NCBI GenBank assembly: GCA_031993545.1
Contig: DAMAHZ010000100.1
Span: 1 to 10,413 of the forward strand
Length of the DNA: 10,413 bases
Reading direction: 5' to 3'
Source: UBA1535 sp002323775
GTDB taxonomy: Bacteria; Bacillota; Clostridia; Tissierellales; Sedimentibacteraceae
Under the pieces are notes generated by a model. It was not told where the DNA came from. It did not search any database and was given only the letters and a program-made list of their open reading frames with translations. The stretch's first letter is position 1, and the number at the start of each line of letters is the position of its first letter. Below are positions 6,584-10,413 of this stretch, piece by piece. The translations under genes and the position numbers were made by a program.

Positions 6584-6700
6584 ATGTTAAATAAGTTTGA
6601 TTTTTCATTATATTGCATATCATCTATGAATTGCACCATAAATCTTAAACGCATCATCAATATGCAATTTTTGAGTTCTACTATCACCATCTGCACCTGA
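6584..6700 (+). pseudogene. Possible start of a lost BlaR1/MecR1-type gene
   Basis: An ATG (6584-6586) follows the blaI stop by one base, with AAAGGA 5-6 nt upstream, which is the usual coupled position for the sensor gene in blaI-blaR1 operons. The frame begins MLNKFDFSLYC, and MLNK is a common start of M56-type BlaR1 proteins. The resemblance stops there, and the 38-codon frame runs antisense over the end of the carboxypeptidase gene to a TGA at 6698-6700. No transmembrane or HExxH region is present. I read this as a relic of a deletion, but it may be a chance ATG. Confidence 0.3.
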
Positions 6701-7591
6701 GGTTACAAGAATATAATATTTGTTGTTTTTAACTGCAAGACTGGCAAGACATTGCCCAGCCTCTGGAGTATAGCCTGTTTTACCTCCAAGAATAGAGCCA
6801 CCACTAAAATCAGGACTTTCTATCCTTGAAAACAAGGTACTGTAATAAGTAATTCCATCATCGTGCCTATTGGTAGACATAGTAGAATGTTGAGCACTCG
6901 TAAAAATTTTATAAAATGTATCGTTGTTAAGTGCATATTTGAGCAAAACAGCTATATCCATAGCTGTGGAATAATGATTTTTGTTATGCAATCCTGTTGT
7001 GTTTGTAAAGTGACTGTCATTCATACCAATTTCCTTTGCTTTCTCGTTCATTAAACTAACAAAATCATCTTCAGAACCTGCAATATATTCCGAGAGACCG
7101 ACAGCACACTCTGCACCAGATGGCAATAAAAGTCCATTCAGTAAATCAATGATGCTAACTCTTTCACCAGGCAAAAATCCCGCCATTGACGCATTTTCGT
7201 TATAGAGAGTATGGAACATCTCCTTATTTAATAAAACTTTTTCATTTAAGTCGCTGGTACGTTCTAGCACGATAATAGCGGTCATTATTTTTGTCATAGA
7301 AGCAGGATACATCCTTGTAGTACTATTTTTATCAAATAATACTTTCCCACTTTTCAAATCAATAAGTACAGCATTTGCGCTATTGATGCTTAAATCTTGT
7401 GATATTTTATATAAATCTGAACTTTTTGTAATTGGCAATGTATTTGTTAGTGTTTCGGCCAAAAAAAGCCATGCTATAGCACAAGATATTATAAATATTA
7501 CCATAGCAAGGAAACACCCTCTTTTCCTTGCCTTTCTTTGTGCATTATATTTTTGATTATGCGTTCTAAATGAGTTTTGATTTTGATTCAT
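6620..7591 (-). CDS. Serine-type D-Ala-D-Ala carboxypeptidase (family S11), membrane anchored
   Basis: Low-molecular-weight penicillin-binding proteins of family S11 remove the terminal D-Ala from peptidoglycan pentapeptides outside the cell membrane. The 323-residue protein has a basic N-terminus and one hydrophobic segment (about 27-45), a signal anchor or uncleaved signal peptide. The catalytic domain contains SMTK at 98-101 (nucleophile S98, K101), SGA at 158-160 in the SxN position, and KTG at 271-273, preceded by the usual GGKTGYTPEAG. The N to A change in the second motif also occurs, as I recall, in other Firmicutes S11 proteins, so activity is still likely. The C-terminal beta domain of PBP5-type enzymes is absent. 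AAAGGA lies about 11 nt before the ATG at 7589-7591. It is downstream of vanRS, and removing D-Ala-D-Ala ends fits such a regulon. Confidence 0.92.
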   Translation of the reverse strand: MNQNQNSFRTHNQKYNAQRKARKRGCFLAMVIFIISCAIAWLFLAETLTNTLPITKSSDLYKISQDLSINSANAVLIDLKSGKVLFDKNSTTRMYPASMTKIMTAIIVLERTSDLNEKVLLNKEMFHTLYNENASMAGFLPGERVSIIDLLNGLLLPSGAECAVGLSEYIAGSEDDFVSLMNEKAKEIGMNDSHFTNTTGLHNKNHYSTAMDIAVLLKYALNNDTFYKIFTSAQHSTMSTNRHDDGITYYSTLFSRIESPDFSGGSILGGKTGYTPEAGQCLASLAVKNNKYYILVTSGADGDSRTQKLHIDDAFKIYGAIHR

Positions 7592-7657
7592 GTATTATTT
7601 ATTCCTTTCTTTGTAATTTAACCTAAATTCAATTTAAAGAACTTGCAAAGCGTACAA

Positions 7658-7687
7658 ATTATAAATTGAGATAAGTATAAGGAACAA
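7658..7687 (-). promoter_or_regulatory. Candidate promoter of the carboxypeptidase gene (proximal)
   Basis: On the minus strand, TTGTTC (7682-7687) is separated by 18 nt from a perfect TATAAT (7658-7663). It lies after the terminator 7686-7740 and would give a leader of about 60 nt. The -35 box overlaps the third GGAAC/GTTCC copy of the hairpin region. Confidence 0.45.
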
Positions 7688-7740
7688 AAAATTCGTTCCT
7701 AATGATATAAAGTTTACCAGAAAGGAACGAACAGTTTTTT
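7686..7740. terminator. Bidirectional intrinsic terminator between vanS and the carboxypeptidase gene
   Basis: TTCGTTCCT (7692-7700) pairs perfectly with AGGAACGAA (7723-7731) around a 22-nt loop. Six T follow on the plus strand (7735-7740), and six A precede the stem (7686-7691), which read as a U tract on the minus strand. It can therefore end vanRS transcripts from the right and any plus-strand transcript from the left. A third copy, GGAAC (7681-7685), can pair with GTTCC (7695-7699) and compete with the main stem. Confidence 0.7.
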
Positions 7741-7799
7741 AATATTGTATTGTTAAATTCTTAAGAAAAAATAGAAATAAGCTTAATATTTTCTTAATA
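7741..7799 (-). promoter_or_regulatory. Candidate VanR-like boxes and distal promoter of the carboxypeptidase gene
   Basis: On the minus strand, TTAAG begins at 7797, 7786 and 7764, with TTAAA at 7742, so every start differs by a multiple of 11 bp. A possible -10 box TACAAT (7744-7749) has only a weak T-rich -35, as is usual for activated promoters. With a start near 7737, the first two boxes lie at about -60 and -49. The exact strings TAAGAAAATATTAAG and TTAAGAATTTA recur upstream of vanR. OmpR-family regulators typically bind direct repeats of 11-bp period. The regulator assignment is inference. Confidence 0.45.
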
Positions 7800-8942
7800 T
7801 TATTCGGATAAAATGGGAAGCTCTACTGTAAATACAGTTTGCTTACCATCACTATCTGCGTAAATGTGTCCACCATGCAAAGCAATTATTTCTTTTGCAA
7901 TCGCTAATCCAATACCTGAACCACCTGTATTAGATGAACGTGAAGAATCCAAGCGATAAAATTTATCAAAAATTGAATTAAGCTTATCCTTCGGAATACT
8001 TCCTATATTTTTGAAAACAATAGATGCCATATCACCTGAAATCATCGCCGTTATATCTATAACGCTGTTATCCGGACTATATACAAAAGCATTTTTTAAT
8101 AAATTGTTAAAAACTCGTGCTAATTTATCAGCGTCGCCATATATTGTCATATCCTCCGGAATATCAAGTATGACTTGTTTCCCTTTAGTGCTAAGCAAAG
8201 GATAAAATTCGTCTGCCATTTGCACCATCATATAATATAAATCAATACTCTCTTTTGATAGTGTATCTGCTTGAAAGTTGTATCTTGTAATTTCAAAAAA
8301 CTCATCAATAAGTTTTTCAAGTCTATATGCCTTTTCTAAAGTAATTTTAACGTATTTTGATTTTTGTTCCAAGGGCATATCAGTAGCTTCATCAAGCAAG
8401 CTTAGATACCCTATAACGGAAGTAAGCGGTGTTTTTATATCATGTGCAAGATACATAACTACATCATTTTTTCTCTGTTCTGCTAATTTTGCTTCCTGTT
8501 TACGTTCCTCAAGTGTGTGATTTATGGTCTTTAGCTTATTCTCCATTGCCAGCATTTCAAGAGATAGTTTTATTTCATCTCCCTTTTCCATAACAAGCAA
8601 GTCTAAACCAGTGCTTATCTCGTTAAAGTATTTTGCAAATTTAGACAATAAAAACCGAGATAAGATTATAAAGAATATTGCAAAAGTCATGTAAATAAAA
8701 TAATTAAGATTATTACGAATTACTCTCACATATAAATTTTGAGCATCATACCAATCCATATTAAAAACTTTTTGAAAAAAAGAAACAATCCAGTTCCCCG
8801 CTGTATTATTAAGTGAAATTCGTAAGATAGCTACAGTAACAAATGCTAAAAATGCAATCAATATTATTTCAATATAAATTTTCCGTTTTAAGGTACTGTA
8901 ATCTGGCTTTTGTATTTTTTCATTTTTCAATTTTATAGCCAA
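7800..8942 (-). CDS. vanS: VanS-like sensor histidine kinase
   Basis: This 380-residue membrane kinase resembles, from memory, the VanS of VanA-type glycopeptide clusters along its whole length, including the start IKLKN. Two transmembrane helices (about 22-40 and 81-99) flank a short external loop of about 40 residues, the likely sensor. A membrane-proximal helix-rich segment (100-155) leads to the dimerisation box EQRKNDVVMYLAHDIKTPLTS with phospho-acceptor H167. The ATPase domain shows RVFNNLLKNA (N box, 276-285), FKNIGSIP (310-317, the G1 position with N where most kinases have D, as in VanS) and NTGGSGIGLAIAKE (338-351). The start is TTG (8940-8942), overlapping the end of vanR by 23 nt, the same arrangement I recall for Tn1546. 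No ligase genes accompany it, so it senses an envelope signal without an apparent resistance cluster. Confidence 0.9.
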   Translation of the reverse strand: MAIKLKNEKIQKPDYSTLKRKIYIEIILIAFLAFVTVAILRISLNNTAGNWIVSFFQKVFNMDWYDAQNLYVRVIRNNLNYFIYMTFAIFFIILSRFLLSKFAKYFNEISTGLDLLVMEKGDEIKLSLEMLAMENKLKTINHTLEERKQEAKLAEQRKNDVVMYLAHDIKTPLTSVIGYLSLLDEATDMPLEQKSKYVKITLEKAYRLEKLIDEFFEITRYNFQADTLSKESIDLYYMMVQMADEFYPLLSTKGKQVILDIPEDMTIYGDADKLARVFNNLLKNAFVYSPDNSVIDITAMISGDMASIVFKNIGSIPKDKLNSIFDKFYRLDSSRSSNTGGSGIGLAIAKEIIALHGGHIYADSDGKQTVFTVELPILSE

Positions 8943-9618
8943 CCCCCCATACCGTTTTTATATATTTAGGATTATCAGTTACATCATCCATTTTCTCACG
9001 CAAATGACGGATGTGGACAGTTATAGTATTGTTATTTTTCGTAAAATATTCGTCTCCCCAAATCTCATGAAACAGTTTTTCAGAGCTTACTACGCTGCCC
9101 TTATGTTCACATAGTATTCGCAGAATTGAAAACTCTGTAGGAGTAAGAGATAATGGCTTTTCATTTAATAACACTTCATGCGTATTTGTATCAATAACAA
9201 GTCCAGAATGGAATATAACTCTGTTATCGCTTTTTTCCATCCCTTGATTATATTTTTTATAACGACGAAGCTGAGCTTTGACTCGTGCCACTAATTCAAG
9301 CGGACGAAATGGCTTTATAATATAATCATCTGCCCCAAGTGTAAGTCCTGTAATTTTATCTGTTTCAGCATCCTTTGCAGTCAGCATGATAATAGGATAG
9401 GTATGCTTTTCACGTATTTTTTGGCAAATTGAAAGACCGCTTATATCTGGCAGCATAATATCTAATATAGCGAGGTCAAGCTCGGTTGTGTCAATGCAAT
9501 CTAATGCCTCTTGTGCGGTATAAAATTTGTATACCGTATAATTTTCGTTTCTAAGAAACAACTCAACCAAGTCTGCAATTTCCTGCTCATCATCTAAGAC
9601 AAGTATTTTACAATCCAT
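8920..9618 (-). CDS. vanR: VanR-like response regulator (OmpR family)
   Basis: The start is taken as the ATG at 9616-9618: AGGAG lies 9 nt upstream, and MDCKILVLDDEQEIADLVEL then aligns with the remembered VanR start. ATGs at 9622-9624 and 9649-9651 are in frame but fit the ribosome site poorly. The 232-residue product has a receiver domain (about 1-118) with the acidic pair in LVLDDE, the phospho-acceptor D in LAILDIMLPD (D52), T in MLTAKD and K in DDYIIKPFRPLEL. It also has an OmpR-type winged-helix DNA-binding domain (about 130-230) with SLTPTEFSILRILCEHKG, NNTITVHIRHLREKM and the closing TVWGVGYKIEK. It should activate its own gene and the D,D-carboxypeptidase gene after phosphorylation by VanS (inference). 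Confidence 0.92.
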   Translation of the reverse strand: MDCKILVLDDEQEIADLVELFLRNENYTVYKFYTAQEALDCIDTTELDLAILDIMLPDISGLSICQKIREKHTYPIIMLTAKDAETDKITGLTLGADDYIIKPFRPLELVARVKAQLRRYKKYNQGMEKSDNRVIFHSGLVIDTNTHEVLLNEKPLSLTPTEFSILRILCEHKGSVVSSEKLFHEIWGDEYFTKNNNTITVHIRHLREKMDDVTDNPKYIKTVWGVGYKIEK

Positions 9619-9655
9619 ACACATAAACTCCTTTTTATTAAAAAACTTCATTTAT

Positions 9656-9682
9656 AAAGTTTATCAAATAAAGATAAACTTT
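9656..9682. repeat. Inverted repeat upstream of vanR
   Basis: A perfect 10-bp inverted repeat, AAAGTTTATC (9656-9665) with GATAAACTTT (9673-9682), has a 7-nt spacer and is flanked by TATA on both sides. It lies 38-64 nt upstream of the vanR start. A possible activated promoter (GTTTAT at 9674-9679, TATAAA at 9651-9656, 17-nt spacing) overlaps it. It could be an operator or an mRNA hairpin. Confidence 0.4.
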
Positions 9683-9696
9683 TTATAACTTTTTTC

Positions 9697-9722
9697 ATAA
9701 GAAAATATTAAGAATTTATTAA
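9697..9722. promoter_or_regulatory. Candidate VanR-like boxes upstream of vanR
   Basis: On the plus strand, ATAAG (9697), TTAAG (9708) and TTAA (9719) start exactly 11 bp apart. TAAGAAAATATTAAG (9698-9712) and TTAAGAATTTA (9708-9718) recur exactly in the vanS-carboxypeptidase gap. If vanR starts from the weak TATAAA promoter at 9651-9679, the boxes lie about 50-80 bp upstream of the start of transcription. Confidence 0.45.
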
Positions 9723-9769
9723 TTTTTTTGTTTTTTTAATTCTCTTGTTTATAAAATTCATTAACTCCA

Positions 9770-9798
9770 ATTATATACTATTTTTTCTATATTGTCTT
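9770..9798 (-). promoter_or_regulatory. Candidate distal promoter of vanR
   Basis: On the minus strand, AAGACA (9793-9798), a 17-nt spacer and a perfect TATAAT (9770-9775) could give a leader of about 145 nt to vanR. The rest of 9652-9924 is very AT-rich and holds no gene that I can support. Confidence 0.4.
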
Positions 9799-9924
9799 AA
9801 AAAATTATGAAAAGCTAAAAAAAGATATGAAATGTAAACTTATAATATTTAGCTGCTTTTTATGTTTTTAAATTTATTGATAAATATCTTTAACAATTTT
9901 AATAATTTTCATATAACAAAAGAG

Positions 9925-9967
9925 AAGCTGTTGCAAAATAGAATTTACACGCTATTTGCAACAGCTT
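9925..9967. terminator. Terminator downstream of the right-hand GNAT gene
   Basis: AAGCTGTTGCAAAATAG (9925-9941) pairs with CTATTTGCAACAGCTT (9952-9967), a 16-bp stem with one bulged A and a 10-nt loop. It lies directly after the GNAT stop. The minus-strand T tract is broken (CTCTTTTG) and the plus-strand one is better (ATTTTTTATTT), so it may work in both directions. Confidence 0.7.
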
Positions 9968-9972
9968 ATTTT

Positions 9973-10413
9973 TTATTTATTATTCAATGCCATAAATTCG
10001 CTTTTTAATATTCTCATCATTATAAAATCCGAATACTTATAGTTATAATAATATCCCTGCTCTTGAATTCCTTCCTGCTTAAATCCCACTTTTTTATAAA
10101 ATTCAATAGCATCAGTATTAAAACCAACTACACCAATGGCAATTCTGTTATAATTTAGATAGCCAAAAGCATAATCCATCAAAAGGTTGATTGTCTCTTT
10201 CCCATAGCCTTTACCTTGGCAAGATGTATTAGGTATAATAATTGTCAAATCTGTCGTTCTCCATGCCTCAAACATTCTTAGCAAACCAGTTTCACCGATT
10301 ATTTGATTATCGATTTTCCTAACAATTGCAAACCAAACACTGTTTTTATTTTTTCTATTAATTACATCCTCTATCTCTTGTTCAGTGGCTGGCAATACTT
10401 CTCCTATTTTTGC
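9973..10413 (-). CDS. GNAT-family N-acetyltransferase (N-terminus outside window)
   Basis: The frame is open from the TAA at 9973-9975 to the right edge, 146 residues, so the gene starts beyond the window; an internal TTG at 10393-10395 is not needed as a start. The core has SVWFAIVRKIDNQIIGETGLL (strands 2 and 3), a TDLTIIIP strand, and the acetyl-CoA loop CQGKGYGKETINLLMDYAF with Q-G-K-G-Y-G. It then has FNTDAIEFYKKVGFKQEG, the N-x-x-A-x-x-x-Y-x-K-x-G-F motif of the family, and ends YYYNYKYSDFIMMRIL. This is the RimJ/RimL or SpeG-like branch. It is not close in sequence to the GNAT protein at 1580-2041. The substrate is unknown. Confidence 0.85.
   Translation of the reverse strand, partial: AKIGEVLPATEQEIEDVINRKNKNSVWFAIVRKIDNQIIGETGLLRMFEAWRTTDLTIIIPNTSCQGKGYGKETINLLMDYAFGYLNYNRIAIGVVGFNTDAIEFYKKVGFKQEGIQEQGYYYNYKYSDFIMMRILKSEFMALNNK

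Noticed and set aside
6612..6668. Terminator for blaI (ATTGCATAT with ATATGCAAT)
   Set aside because: The stem is AT-rich with a 39-nt loop inside the end of the convergent gene; too weak to list as a feature.
6620..9651. A complete vancomycin resistance cluster
   Set aside because: Only the regulator pair and a serine carboxypeptidase are present. No vanH, D-Ala-D-Lac/Ser ligase, vanX, vanXY or vanT frame exists in the window.
9649..9651. Upstream ATG as the vanR start, adding 11 residues
   Set aside because: The AGGAG site lies downstream of it and serves the ATG at 9616-9618, which also matches the known VanR N-terminus.
9799..9924. Small RNA or short gene in the AT-rich gap left of the last GNAT gene
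   Set aside because: I found no ribosome site, no conserved-looking frame and no stable hairpin apart from the terminator at 9925-9967.

Overview
The window is an AT-rich piece of a Firmicutes chromosome, most likely from Clostridia. The evidence is low GC throughout, A/T-ending codons, purine-rich Shine-Dalgarno sites (AAGGAG, GGAGGAG), the prmA-rsmE pair, a VanR/VanS-type two-component system, a BlaI/MecI repressor and a DUF6273-type surface protein end. I cannot name a species. No phage, insertion sequence, CRISPR array, rRNA or tRNA is visible.

Layout, left to right. (1) 1-192 (+): the C-terminal end of a DUF6273-like protein, cut by the window edge, with terminators at 260-310 and 322-360. 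(2) 390-578 (-): a 62-residue, cysteine-containing, two-helix membrane miniprotein. (3) 752-3037 (-): a housekeeping unit, prmA, a GNAT acetyltransferase, then rsmE. It is read from a near-consensus promoter at 3154-3182 through a structured leader and ends in a long hairpin at 665-750. (4) 3218-5437 (-): a 739-residue RecQ helicase with an extra C-terminal winged-helix-like region. (5) 5499-5903 (-): an SdpI-family membrane protein. (6) 6205-6582 (+): a BlaI/MecI repressor divergent from the SdpI gene, with a near-consensus promoter and three operator-like dyads. No BlaR1 sensor follows it; only a start codon and a few matching residues remain where one would begin. (7) 6620-9618 (-): vanR, vanS, then a serine D-Ala-D-Ala carboxypeptidase (family S11). 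(8) 9973-10413 (-): a second GNAT acetyltransferase, cut by the right edge.

The most interesting part is 5900-9800, which concerns the cell envelope. VanR and VanS look, from remembered sequences, very like the VanA-type (Tn1546) regulators, including the overlapping vanR-vanS junction and TTG start. No vanH, ligase, vanX or vanT is visible; the apparent output is a membrane-anchored D,D-carboxypeptidase. Two control regions, one upstream of vanR and one between vanS and the carboxypeptidase gene, share an exact 15-base string and an exact 11-base string inside TTAAG-type repeats phased at multiples of 11 bp. That is the pattern expected for an OmpR-family regulator, so I propose these as the VanR-like boxes. 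A bidirectional intrinsic terminator lies between vanS and the carboxypeptidase gene. It could separate the two transcripts or act as an attenuator in the carboxypeptidase leader. The BlaI gene points head-on at the carboxypeptidase gene with no convincing terminator between them, so its transcript may run antisense to it.

All family assignments are read by eye from motifs and remembered relatives; no search was run.
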